This document shows, one piece after another, positions 10,606-21,040 of a DNA stretch of 64,000 nucleotides. The first letter of the stretch is position 1; each line of letters opens with the position of its first letter. The notes under the pieces were generated by a model that was not told where the DNA came from, made no database searches, and worked only from the letters and a program-made list of their open reading frames with translations. This DNA is from Rhynchopus sp. YZ270_cl-10 (lineage: Eukaryota > Euglenozoa > Diplonemea > Diplonemida > Diplonemidae). Made by a program: the position numbers and the translations under genes. Location of the stretch: assembly GCA_964035575.1 (NCBI GenBank), contig OZ037920.1, positions 1,054,001-1,118,000 of the forward strand, read 5' to 3'.

Positions 10606-10649
10606 GGTGACTAAAGCAAGAGAGAGCTTAGGGTTTCATCCTATAAACA
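10606..10649 (+). repeat. HPE copy 8
   Basis: GGTGACTAAAGCAAGAGAGA then GCTTAGGGTTTCATCCTATA. The CTAA-A-GC/GCTTAG stem holds with one bulged A. A long pyrimidine tract follows and ends TTTGCAG at about 10699. Confidence 0.75.
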
Positions 10650-10793
10650 ATTCCTTTCTCCCCCCCCCTACTTCTTCGATCTTCCTTTTCGTTTGCAGTT
10701 AACAACTAAAATGCCCTCTTTTTTTTTTTTTTGGGCAAAAATAACAAAGGCCACAGCAATACAGAGAGAACCGACCAAAATTTTTTTTAAAAG

Positions 10794-10832
10794 GGTGGCC
10801 ATGCACGGGAGGCTTAGGGTCATCTTATAACC
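10794..10832 (+). repeat. HPE copy 9
   Basis: GGTGGCCATGCACGGGAGGC then TTAGGGTCATCTTATAACC. The first arm is mutated so the stem is broken, but the downstream box is intact. Confidence 0.7.
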
Positions 10833-11021
10833 TTTCTTTATTATACCCCCTGTTTCGATCTTCTGCACCGTCGCTTTGTAAGCGTGGTGGTGTGTCGCGA
10901 GGGGGGTATGCCCTCATGTGTGTTCTTTCCATACTGCTAGCTTGCCACCCCGTTGAAGGAGGAAGAGGGAAACATTTTAAAAAAGCAACATCTACAAAAA
11001 AAAAAAAGCAAAGCAAGACAA

Positions 11022-11080
11022 AGTGGAGATTGCACAAACTGTGGCAACACAACCGGAGGCAACTGCACTACTCCAAGAAT
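11022..11080 (+). repeat. Dispersed direct repeat D, copy 1
   Basis: Nearly the same as 12742-12800. Shared text includes GTGGAGATT, TGGCAACACAACC and AGGCAACTGCACTACTCCAA. A weaker match lies near 6805-6835. Confidence 0.75.
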
Positions 11081-12741
11081 TTTAGCAAAACAAAACAAAA
11101 AGCAAGACGCTTTGTTCTGTATGATTTTTTTTGTCCCTTTTCTTCAGTGTTTCCTTGTTGTTTGTTTTTTGTTTTGTTTGTTTTTCTTGCAACTACACAT
11201 TCTTTATCCAATTTCCCGATGGAGTGAGAAAGATCTTCCTTTCCCCCCCCTCATTTTCGTCCCCCCCCAATAAAAAAAAATATGGGTTGGGAACGTGCGT
11301 GACCACTTGCTTTCAAGCGTTTTCTTCATGCTTCCCAAAAAAAGGTCTAAAAAAAAGGTGAAAAATTCAAAAGATCTTTTCTCACACCATGTTTTTTTTT
11401 TTCAAATTTTCCTACCAATTAACACCCAGATTGGTTGTATTAAAGCCTCGTTGTGTGAAAGGATTTTCCGTTCCCTAAGTCCGCCAATGGGGGGCTGTTT
11501 TGCTATCACTCTGGCTTTTTCAATTCTTGACAGTTGAAAGGAGGTCTGTGATGCTCCTAATTACTTTAGGCAATGCGGTCTTCGGACCAAATTGAAACAG
11601 GGAATCCACTTCTTAAGGGGACTGCGTGCGTTTTTTAGCACGCGGAAGAGCGAGCCAATAGCAGGTCTGTGATGCTCCTAAATGTCCTAGGCTGCACGCG
11701 CACTACACTGACGCATTCAACGAGTCTGATTGCCTTACGGCAACCTATCTTGAAGAGGACGGGAAATCTTTTGAACGTCGCAAAAAGATTCCAAAGATTC
11801 ACTGCTATTGGCAGTCTTTTCTTTTCTTTTTTTTGTTCTCAGTTGAGTTTTCAGCTTTTACCGAAAGACTTTCTCTTTTTGCAGAAAAAGAAATTTTTAA
11901 AAAATCTCCCCCACTTTCCACCGATGTGTTCGAAAAGCATTTGCGGGTTGTTCCTGAAAGCGGAACAACGCCCAATAGTGTGCACGAGAGAAGCACATCC
12001 CATTTTACAACGTGTCTTCTTTATAGTAAAGGTTTTCTAAGCATTCTGCTAAAGGCTTCGGATCATCTGAACAAAAAGTTGTTTTTTTTTTGGGGGGGTC
12101 CTCAACAACCAGGTCATTCCCGTTTTTTTGGATGTTGGATTTTTGTAGTGGCCGGGGGGTACTCAGAAGTCTGCCCTGCCTACACTAAAAGGCCCCGGGA
12201 AAAACCGTGGATTGGCCATTCCAGGGGGTTTTTTTCTTCCATTGAGGACCCCCCTTTTTTGTTCTTTCTTATTTTTATTTGAGAAATACTCTCGAATAAC
12301 TGTTTCGGAGAAAGTTGAGTTGCGCCCCCCCTTCCCCTGACGTGACACGTAAAAAAAGAAAAGGAAAAAACTTACCCAGAAAAAACCCCCCTTTGTTACT
12401 TTTTGCAATTTTTCAAATCCCCAAATCTTCTGGTCTTGGAACGCTTTGTAGCAGATGTAAAACCACGAAATGGATGGACTTGCATGGTTCGGGGGGGTAC
12501 ACCCCCGGTCATTTGTACCAAACAGTACACTGTCATGAGAGGGCTTTCAAGTCAATTCAATTGTATTCTTCCTCCGGTTGGGTGCGCATTCGGGTTGTGT
12601 AAGGTGTGGAACGTCTGTTGCCAGCCAGCACCCCGCAGGTACTTCTAGTATAGCGTATACTAATGTTGAGGGCTGTTATAAAAAAATACTGATAGATCTT
12701 GGGTAAACCAACGGATTGATAAAAGAACAAAACAAAAGGAA

Positions 12742-12800
12742 AGTGGAGATTTGCACAACTGTGTGGCAACACAACCCCGAGGCAACTGCACTACTCCAAC
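12742..12800 (+). repeat. Dispersed direct repeat D, copy 2
   Basis: Second copy of the 11022-11080 segment, differing by a few small substitutions and indels. Confidence 0.75.
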
Positions 12801-13852
12801 CATTTATACGGAAAAAAATGTGTGAACGCAGCAGCCCAGAGGAGGCAGCTCCAACTGCTCCAATATTTTTTTGTTAAAATTAGGTACACGTGTTCACAGA
12901 GAGGGCTTTGTAATTTCAAGTCAAATCTGTGTTCTTTTTGGCCTCAAAGAGATACCCTCTTCACAGCCAGGTAGTCAGTGGGAGCGTATTGCAGCAATAA
13001 AAATATCATCACAGAATATTTATTACACACTTTACGCACAAAAGTGTCCGTAGGTTCATTCCACCCTCATAGGTTTCTTCAGTATTGTATGTGGGTTTAC
13101 CGAAAAAGAAGAAGAAGAAGAAGAAAAAAAAACATTGTCGACACAACAAAAAAAAATGTGCAAAAACATTCTGTAGGGGTGTTCGATAAACGCCCACAGA
13201 AGAAAAAAAAACGCCGTTTTGTATTTGTGTATTTCTCGAGCAAAATGTGCACGCTTTTTTTTCTTCCTCTTTTTCTTTTTTCCTCACCCCCTTTTTTAGT
13301 TATGTGCACGTGTACAAGCGTGGTGCATTCATTGTTTTTTTTTTCCCTACAAAAAAAAATCCTTGTTTTTTTTTGTTTTGTGAACCCGGGTGAACAAACC
13401 CCGCGTGGGAACCAACGACCCCCCCTCAAAAGCATTTCTGGCCTGTTGCGAATAGGTGTGTGCGGAGTTGTGGAAGAACATGACTTCCAGCCTTCTCCCC
13501 CCTTTGCATCAGCCCTCCCCCCCGGCTTTTTCTTTTTGTTCTTCTTCTTTTTCTTTGCAAATTACCCCCATGTTTTTTCTTGCTTTTTTTTTCTCAGATG
13601 GTGTTGCTGAAAATGACCAAATACCAGACTTCCCCCCTCCTCCCCTCTTTTGCTGCTCGCGCTTGAAACACGATTTTAATCTCTGTCAGTTTCGTTGATG
13701 TTTTTTTTTTTCATCAAACACAACGGCGTCCATTTTTTTCGCTTTTCATCCGCCCCGAAAAAAATGACCTGATTGTTCACTACCATAGACCACCCACCCT
13801 ACATACCCCACCCCCTCTTTCCCCATTCTCTTCTCCACCCCACAGGCAACAA

Positions 13853-16800
13853 ATGAACTTTCTCGACTCACACGACGACGATGAGGTGGATGAGCGCAGT
13901 GGCGCGACCGGGTTTGGGTTTCTCGACTCCTATGGAGGCCAGGGGCAGGAACAGGCACCTGGGGCCGAGTCTTCCTCTGCACACCCCTATGCGGAGTACG
14001 ACGAACACTCCGCCTCTGAAGCCCCCGCAGCAGAGTGGGCCTGCTCGTACTGCGGTGTGAGCGACCCTGCCTCCGTGGCTCGCTGTGTGTCCACGAAGAA
14101 GTGGTTCTGCAACGGCCGCGGCCAGGGCTCGCTGTCGCACATTATCTACCATTTGGTACGTTCCCGCAACAAAGAGGTGTCCCTGCACCCTGAGTCGCCC
14201 CTTTCCGACACCACCCTGGAATGCTACAATTGTGGGTCAAAGAATGTGTTTCTCCTCGGATTTATTCCTGCTAAGTCACAGAGCGTCGTAGTACTGCTGT
14301 GTAGAGAGCCGTGCCTGCATTCAAACCAGCTTCAGGATATGGATTGGGATGTCTCGCAGTGGATGCCGTTGATTGATGATAAAAGGTTTTTGTCGTGGTT
14401 GGTTAAGCCCCCGAGTGAGGTGGAGTCGCGCAATGCAAGGCCGATGACGACTGCACAGATGGCCAAAATGGAGGAGCTTTGGGCAAACAACAACAACGCA
14501 AGCATCGCAGAGCTAGAAAACCCCGACGCAGGGGAGCAGGCGGTGGACCCTGTGCAGTTCTATTATGAGGATGGGTATCATTATCAGAATGTGTTGGGCC
14601 CGTTGGTGGAGATGGAGGCGCAGGACGACCGCAAACGCAAAGAACAAAACTCACAACGCGAAATCCAGGTCCGCTGGGAAACCGGGCTCAACAAATCCCG
14701 CAAACTAGCCTATTTTGACTTCCCCCGCAACGAAGCAGTCGTACGCATCGTACAAGGCGACGAGCTCTTCCTCCGCCACCCTGGCTCCACTCTACATGAC
14801 GCCTACGAGGGCAAAGGCCAGGTCGTACGCATCGGTACCGGCGTCTCCGATGACGAAGTCGCTGTCGAACTGAAGGGCCCAAACGTCCCCACCGGGGTCA
14901 CTACCGGATGGACGATCGAGCTTGCCTGGAAGCCCACCTCATACAAACGAATGCAAGGTGCCCTGCGTTCCTTTGCAAAGGACGAAACCTCTGTGTCGGC
15001 CTTCCTCTACCACAGACTGCTGGGGCATGCGGTGGAAGGGCAGAACTTCAAGCAGAGCCTGCCGAAGAGGTTCTCCGTGCAGGGGTTGCCGGAGTTGAAC
15101 CACTCTCAGGTCAGTGCGGTCAAGAATGTGCTGGAAAAGCCGTTGTCGTTGATCCAGGGTCCTCCGGGTACAGGGAAGACGGTGACCTCTGCGACAGTAG
15201 TGTTTCATTTGGCAAAGATGAATTTGGGGCAGGTGCTAGCGTGCGCGCCAAGCAACGTGGCGGTGGACCATTTGACGGAGAAGATTGACAAGACAGGGCT
15301 GAAGGTGGTGCGGCTGTGCGCAAAGAGCAGGGAGTCTGTCAACTCATGCGTCGACCATTTGACGCTGCATCATCAGCTGCAGACGATTGCGGCCGGGGCA
15401 GAGCGGAGTGAGTTCCACAAGCTGACTGCCCTGCGGGATGAGGTGGGCGAGCTGTCCGACAAAGACGACCGCCGCCTGGCAACACTGAAGCGCGACCTCG
15501 AGCACGACATCCTGCAGTCTGCAGACGTCATCTGCACGACCACCGTCAATGCAGGCGACAAACGCATTGCACGCTTCCACTTCAAACAAGTCCTCGTCGA
15601 CGAGTCCACCCAAGCCACAGAGCCCGAATGCCTCCTCCCGCTCGTGCTCGGCGCGAAGCAGGTTGTGCTCGTAGGTGACCACTGCCAGCTCGGGCCCGTC
15701 GTGATGTGCAAGCAGGCGGCCAAGGCAGGTCTCGCAAGGTCGCTCTTTGAACGTCTCGTGATGCTTGGCATCCGGCCCATACGTCTGCAGGTGCAGTACC
15801 GTATGCACCCTTGCCTCAGTGAGTTTCCAAGGTATGTGAGAGGTTGGAGTTGGCATATGGAACAGTATTGGTTGTTATTCACATTTGGTGCGCCCCGGAT
15901 GATTCCGGGGGTGTTTTAAGTATGATTATTGCCTGTGACATCCAGCTGAGACAGGAGCACACTTCTAAATAGTGATGACTCAACAGGAATTGTTGGAAAG
16001 ACATACATCACATACAAGAACACACACGTTGTGACATTACACACACTCCGGCTCAGACCAGAGCACACTTTCTCATAGTGATGACTCAACAGGAAATGTT
16101 GGACAGAGACATCAATGGTGTCAAAGCCACTTTTGTATTGAGCTCTATTTATCTATGACATCCAGCTGAGACAGGAGCACACTTCTAAGTAGTGATGACT
16201 CAACAGGAATTGTTGGAGAGATAACCAAGTGAGAGTTAAACACAAAGACATTTTGAACACAAAGACATGCCAAGCGCAGCATAGGTTTGCCTGCCCCATG
16301 ACCCACCTGCGTCAGGGGTCGGCTTCATACTGCGCAAGAGCAAATGGACAGCATGTAACCAGCACCCTAGCACTGACCTTGTGAGCTTGGGTGCCTTGGT
16401 GCGGCCCGACATTCAACAAAAGAGAAGATAATAAGTCATGGCATCCAGCTGAGACAGGAGCACACTTCTAAATAGTGATGACTCAACAGGAATTGTTGGA
16501 GAGATATGACTAAATGAGAACACAAAACTCAGTGCCACGTACCCCTTCTGCGCACTCTACCTTTGCACTCCGGCTCAGACCAGAGCACACTTTCTCATAG
16601 TGATGACTCAACAGGAAATGTTGGACAGAGACATCAATGGTGTCAAAGCCACTTTTGTATTGAGCTCTATTTATCTATGACATCCAGCTGAGACAGGAGC
16701 ACACTTCTAAGTAGTGATGACTCAACAGGAATTGTTGGAGAGATAACCAAGTGAGAGTTAAACACAAAGACATTTTGAACACAAAGACACGCCAAGCGCA

Positions 16801-19031
16801 GCATAGGTTTGCCTGCCCCATGACCCATCTGCGTCAGGGGTCGGCTTCATACTGCGCAAGAGTAAATGGACAGCATGTAACCAGCACCCTAGCACTGACC
16901 TTGTGAGCTTGGGTGCCTTGGTGCGGCCCGACATTCAACAAAAGAGAAGATAATAAGTCATGGCATCCAGCTGAGACAGGAGCACACTTCTAAATAGTGA
17001 TGACTCAACAGGAATTGTTGGAGAGATATGACTAAATGAGAACACAAAACTCAGTGCCACGTACCCCTTCTGCGCACTCTACCTTTGCACTCCGGCTCAG
17101 ACCAGAGCACACTTTCTCATAGTGATGACTCAACAGGAAATGTTGGACAGAGACATCAATGGTGTCAAAGCCACTTTTGTATCGATCTCTGCGCCCCGGA
17201 TGATTCCCGGGGTGTTTTAAATATGATTATTGCGCGTTACATCCAGCTGAGACAGGAGCACACTTCTAAATAGTGATGACTCAACAGGAATTGTTGGAAA
17301 GATAACCAAATGAGAGTTAAAACCACAAAGACATTTTGAACACAAAGACATGCCAAGCGCAGCATAGGTTTGCCTGCCCCATGACCCATCTGCGTCAGGG
17401 GTCGGCTTCATACTGCGCAAGAGTAAATGGACAGCATGTAACCAGCACCCTAGCACTGACCTTGTGAGCTTGGGTGCCTTGGTGCGGCCCGACATTCAAC
17501 AACAGAGAATAATATAGCATGGCATCCAGCTGAGACAGGAGCACACTTCTAAATAGTGATGACTCAACAGGAATTGTTGGAAAGATACCAATCAGAACGA
17601 CACACACAGTTGTCATGTGGTGTTAAAGCCACCTATGTTACCCCCTATTTTAACTATGACATCCAGCTGAGACAGGAGCACACTTCTAAATAGTGATGAC
17701 TCAACAGGAATTGTTGGAAAGACATACATCACACAAGAACACACACGTTGTAACATTACACACTCCGGCTCAGACCAGAGCACACTTTCTCATAGTGATG
17801 ACTCAACAGGAAATGTTGGACAGAGACCGCACCCCCTCCACCCCCTCCCTCCTGCCAACTCCCCCCACTCTACCCAACACACCACCACCCACAGCAACAC
17901 CTTCTACGAGGGCACCCTGCAGAACGGTGTCACACAGCTCGACCGTGTTAAGAACATTGACTTCCCGTGGCCGGTATGGCAGCATTTCCCCTCCCCTCCC
18001 CTCCCCCGGGTTCATCTGACCACCTACCCGCTTCCACCCTACCTTCCACCCTACCCCCTTCCCCTCTCCTGCAGGACCCGACCCGCCCGATGTTCTTCTA
18101 CAACTCGATTGGGCAGGAGGAGATGTCCGCCAGCGGAACGTCGTACCTGAACAGAACCGAGGCAGCTATGGTGGAGAAGATTGTCACCGCGCTGCTGAAG
18201 GCGAACGTCACGCCCGATAAGATCGGTGTGATCACACCGTATGAGGGCCAGCGCAGCTACGTCACGAACTACATGGCACGCAACGGGCCCCTGCGTGAGG
18301 AGGCCTACGCGGCGCTTGAGGTTGCCAGCGTGGACTCCTTCCAAGGGCGTGAGAAGGAGTTCATCATCCTTTCCTGCGTGCGCAGCAACGACTACCAGGG
18401 GATCGGCTTCCTGAACGACCCGCGCCGTCTCAACGTCGCCATGACCCGCGCACGGTGCGGCCTTGTCATCATCGGGAATGCAAAGGTGCTCTCAAAGCAG
18501 CTTCTCTGGAACAACCTTCTCGTGCACTTCAAAGATCAACAGCTTGTTGTCGAAGGGCCGCTGAACAACCTTAAACAGTCGATGGTGTCGCTCTCAAAGC
18601 CTCGCAAATTTGTCAACAAGTATGCATTATTCAAATTTTTCAAATATCCTCATTTTTACTCATTTTCCAGATACATCGGTGACTACGGCATTGCAGGGCC
18701 TATGCTGAGCACACAGTTCAACGAGCAGGTCCAGGCGCCTCCGATGTACGCCGCGCAGTACGCATCCGGGCAGGCCAACACCGCTGTCGGCAGCGACCGC
18801 AACAGTGCGCTGCAGCACCAGCCCTCAAGCGCAAGCTTTGGGTACGTGCCCGGCATGGCCCCCGCAGACCAGATGAAGGCCTACCGCGGGAACGTCCTCC
18901 CGGAGCACGTCGGCGACAAGCGCATGGGCGGCATCGGCACATCACAGTCCCAGGACGGCCCTATCTCGCAGGTCTCCCTCTCTGGACACTCCATTTCGTC
19001 GCAGCTCGATCAGTACGCATACCACACCTAG
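13853..19031 (+). CDS. UPF1: UPF1-type RNA helicase, nonsense-mediated decay (4 exons)
   Basis: Exons read as 13853-15831, 17895-17973, 18075-18619 and 18671-19031. They sum to 2964 nt (987 residues) with phases that agree at every junction. UPF1 is an ATP-dependent 5'-3' RNA helicase that marks aberrant mRNAs for decay in the cytoplasm. The N-terminus has an FLDS motif like the animal protein. A Cys/His zinc domain follows from about residue 64 ([40 protein letters not shown]). SF1 helicase motifs follow: GPPGTGKT (436-443), [25 protein letters not shown] (about 583), [42 protein letters not shown] and [13 protein letters not shown]. The tail is SQ-rich ([15 protein letters not shown]), as in UPF1 proteins phosphorylated by SMG1. 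No motif is missing. A CCACAG acceptor 8 bases before the ATG suggests a 5'-UTR intron or an upstream coding exon, so the start is the least certain part. Confidence 0.95.
16271..16414 (+). ncRNA. Box H/ACA snoRNA-like unit, copy 1
   Basis: Hairpin 1 is closed by GCGCAG (16274-16279) with CTGCGC (16330-16335) and has an upper stem CCCCATGAC...GTCAGGGG. An internal pocket (CATAGGTTT / TTCATA) lies between them. An H box AGAGCA (ANANNA) follows at 16337-16342. Hairpin 2 has an upper stem GCACCC/GGGTGC, a pocket (ATGTAACCA / CTTGGT) and a lower stem TGGACAGC/GCGGCCCG with two mismatches. ACA follows at 16409-16411, three bases from the presumed end. Each pocket top lies about 13-15 nt from the H or ACA box, as the H/ACA rule requires. 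The RNA would guide pseudouridylation in the nucleolus; the target is not identified. Being intronic and sense, it would be processed from UPF1 pre-mRNA. Confidence 0.8.
16793..16936 (+). ncRNA. Box H/ACA snoRNA-like unit, copy 2
   Basis: Lies 522 bp downstream of copy 1. The stems are unchanged; differences fall in the apical loop (CCCATCTGC) and at a free H-box position (AGAGTA, still ANANNA). ACA at 16931-16933. Confidence 0.8.
17354..17497 (+). ncRNA. Box H/ACA snoRNA-like unit, copy 3
   Basis: Third copy, 1083 bp after copy 1, with the loop and H-box variants of copy 2. ACA at 17492-17494. Flanking blocks are both type A, as for copies 1 and 2. Confidence 0.8.
17974..18074 (+). other. 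UPF1 intron 2 (101 nt)
   Basis: Donor CCG|GTATGG, acceptor CTCCTGCAG|GAC, phase 0. Removal joins DFPWP to DPTRPMFFY, matching the family. C/T-rich. Confidence 0.9.
18620..18670 (+). other. UPF1 intron 3 (51 nt, in frame and stop-free)
   Basis: AACAA|GTATGC...TTTTCCAG|ATACATC. The segment is AT-rich within GC-rich coding DNA and starts GTATG like the other two introns. Removing it joins KFVNK to YIGDYG. Because it is 17 codons long without a stop, retention would simply add 17 residues. Confidence 0.75.
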
Positions 19032-20420
19032 GGCAGAGGATGGGTTGCGTGCTCTCACAACGATTGCCCTTCAGCTGCCTGAAGAGGGCAGAACGGAGGA
19101 AGAGGAGGAGACATTTGGCCATGGTGTGTGTGTGTGCCATTTTTTGGTCTGATGGAGTGGAGTGGAGTGGAGTAGGTTGTGTGTTCTGTGAATGTGCGCT
19201 GTGTTTTTGGTGGCGTCTTTGTGAATGAGGAGGAGGAGGAGGAGGAAGGGAAAGCTCTTTTTTTTTTGTGGTAATATGGGGGAGGTTGCCGTTGTGTATT
19301 TTTTTTTTTAGGATGTGTGCTAAAAGAGGTGAGAATAGTGTGCATTTCGCATGAAAAAAAATGATGGCAGCTTTCGTTTTGAAGTTGGAAGGGGGGGGGG
19401 GGGGGGGAAGAGAAGAAGCGAGAAGGAGAGAAGAGCTTTTTTGATGGATAAATAGAGAACGCCAATCAAGACAAAAAAAACGCATAGTCCACAGCAACAT
19501 CAACAAAAAAAACAAAAATAAAAAAAAACAAAAATATAAAACAGAACGAAAAGGATACTGAATTTTTTTTAAAGCAATCGTATGTGTATGCATCCAAGCC
19601 TTCTTTGCCTTTTTTTTTTTTTGCAAAATGGTTTGTTTGTTTTTTTTTTTTTGTCGAGACTAAAATTTCGTGCAAAGTGACGGTGCCAACACAACACAAC
19701 TGCAAAAAATAAACAAAAATAAAAAAATACGATTGCTACAAGCACTTTTTCACCCCCCCCCCCCCCCCCCACGATTTATGAACGAAAAACGTAACTAATA
19801 ATTTGAGGTCGTATTGCAAAACGAACACGTGAAACTGTGTACCTTCGGAGTGGCTTCACCCTATATGGGTAGCGCTACCTGATCACGTGCCCCCCCCCGT
19901 CCTTTTTGAAAGTCTGTGAAGTCTCTCGCAGTTCTGCTGCAAACAACTTTCAGGTGGTACCTATATTTGCACCTTGGCGTAATCCTGGTTCTACGATGTG
20001 TGTGCACGAGAGGCACATTCATCTTACAAGGTTTATTCTACACGAGCCACATTTGCTAATTTAAGTCAAAAGGACTAGTGTACACATCCAGACGAGTATG
20101 CCGTCGCTACGGACAGCAAACCAACGCCCGGGTTTGCCCTTTTTTAAAACACCCTAGGTCCATCTCTCCTGGGTTCGATACCCTCCCACAGAGTAATGCA
20201 CCTTGCGTCACAGAGGGAGGTCAGAGTGCGTTGGTGTGCACCACTCAACTTCGCTCTTATAAAAAAGGTGTAAAAAAAAACCCCCGTCTTTATCACGTCG
20301 TTTTGATGTATTTTATTAGGGATACTTTGTGGAAAATGATTCAAGCGTCTTGAGACTTTTTGTTTACAACGTGGACAGCGTGCCCAACTAAACAAAGAGT
20401 GAAAGAAGTTTTTATTTTAT
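19032..20420. other. UPF1 3' flank and intergenic DNA
   Basis: G-rich then homopolymer-rich; poly-G near 19390-19405 and poly-C near 19752-19770. A segment with CTGGGTTCGATACCC near 20168-20185 fits a Pol III B box, but no cloverleaf or A box accompanies it. A GTGCACGAGAGGCACATTCA stretch near 20001 resembles the HPE loop region. Confidence 0.5.
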
Positions 20421-20459
20421 GGTGACTAAAAGCACGAGGCTCAGGTTTCATCCCAATAT
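20421..20459 (+). repeat. HPE copy 10
   Basis: GGTGACTAAAAGCACGAGGC then TCAGGTTTCATCCCAATATT. Decayed stem, recognisable order of parts. Confidence 0.6.
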
Positions 20460-21025
20460 TTTTATTTAATGTACCCCCGGGGGCAATATCAGAAAAAAAA
20501 GGTAAAAAATAGCACTAAAATTAGTTGGGACAAAAAAAAATTGCTTCCCCCCAAAAAAAATCTATTTTTATCCCCCCCTTCGAAGGCCTTCCCCCCGAAT
20601 TACCCTAATGCACAGAGAGGTTTAGGTGCATCTTAAAACCATTCCTTCAATGAAGTGCTCTCTGGGGGGTTTCCATAACCCTCGCAGAACCAGCGCCCCC
20701 CATGCGTCGTCCGGTGTATGGCGAGGCGTTTTTTTGCACGTTATACCTTCTATTTTGGTAGGCCGCAGGGTACTTTGTGCTTTCCTCCGGATTGCTGTGA
20801 GCCAGTCTGTGTGCCTGCATCCAATAACTACAGTTTCTTTCGGGTTTTAGTTTTGCCGTGCTACTGTGCTACTGTGCTTTGATGGGGAAAAAAAATTGGT
20901 TCTCGAAGTTGTATTACCCGACTACTTCTTTGTCTATACCAACATAACAATAATTTTAGTTTCGCCTACGCACTTCTTCTCCATCTCCTCCCCTTCCTCC
21001 CCTTCACCCCACACTTCCACATCAG
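20460..21025. other. Upstream region of the PDZ gene
   Basis: Includes a degenerate HPE-like stretch near 20600-20645 (GCACAGAGAGGTTTAGG then TGCATCTTAAAACC). It ends in a polypyrimidine tract and ATCAG at 21025, a likely 3' splice site. Confidence 0.5.
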
Positions 21026-21040
21026 GGCACCCGAGACATT

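Larger units (their letters stand above)
10833..13845. other. Intergenic DNA, scattered repeats, no gene seen
   Basis: Contains a direct repeat pair (11022-11080 and 12742-12800), a second short direct repeat (AGGTCTGTGATGCTCCTAA near 11542 and 11663) and a 13-bp inverted repeat (GGGGGGTCCTCAA at 12093, complement at 12242) that may bound a tiny MITE. The final 60 bases are a strong polypyrimidine tract ending CCACAG at 13845, a likely 3' splice site just before the UPF1 ATG. Confidence 0.55.
15940..17820 (+). repeat. Array of twelve 58-nt blocks with C-box-like motif
   Basis: Two subtypes. Type A starts ATCCAGCTGAGACAGGAGCA (15940, 16160, 16443, 16682, 16965, 17241, 17524, 17661). Type B starts CTCCGGCTCAGACCAGAGCA (16046, 16568, 17090, 17763). 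Both share CACT-loop-AGTG, then ATGACT, then CAACA-GGAA(T/A)-TGTTG, giving two small hairpins whose stems are constant while the first loop differs. GTGATGA matches the snoRNA C box (RUGAUGA), and type A also carries CTGA, a D box. B-to-A intervals put a C box about 90 nt before a D box, the size of a C/D snoRNA, but I find no clear terminal stem. Six blocks with spacers form a 522-bp higher-order unit repeated about twice. Confidence 0.85.
15832..17894 (+). other. UPF1 intron 1, snoRNA-like array host (2063 nt)
   Basis: Donor AAG|GTATGTGAG, acceptor CACCCACAG|C. The split codon (AG plus C) restores the conserved stretch FPSNTFYEG of UPF1, so both sites are firm. Almost the whole intron is repeats: twelve 58-nt blocks, three H/ACA-like units and two copies of a CCCCGG...CCGGGG hairpin region (about 15890-15935 and 17190-17237). 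A pyrimidine tract fills 17828-17894. Confidence 0.92.

Noticed and set aside
15890-15919. UPF1 ending at the stop near 15919
   Set aside because: Reading past 15831 gives text unlike UPF1. A GTATGT donor there and the exon at 17895 restore the conserved sequence exactly.
16078-16120. Hammerhead ribozyme (TGATGA...GGAAA)
   Set aside because: The core should read CTGATGA, with stem II between it and GAAA. Here it is GTGATGA and no stem II can form.
15940-17820. CRISPR array (regular repeats with differing spacers)
   Set aside because: Host is eukaryotic with introns, spacers are long and themselves repeated, and no cas genes are present. The array lies inside an intron.
20110-20190. tRNA gene
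   Set aside because: A B-box-like sequence exists, but there is no A box, acceptor stem or anticodon arm.
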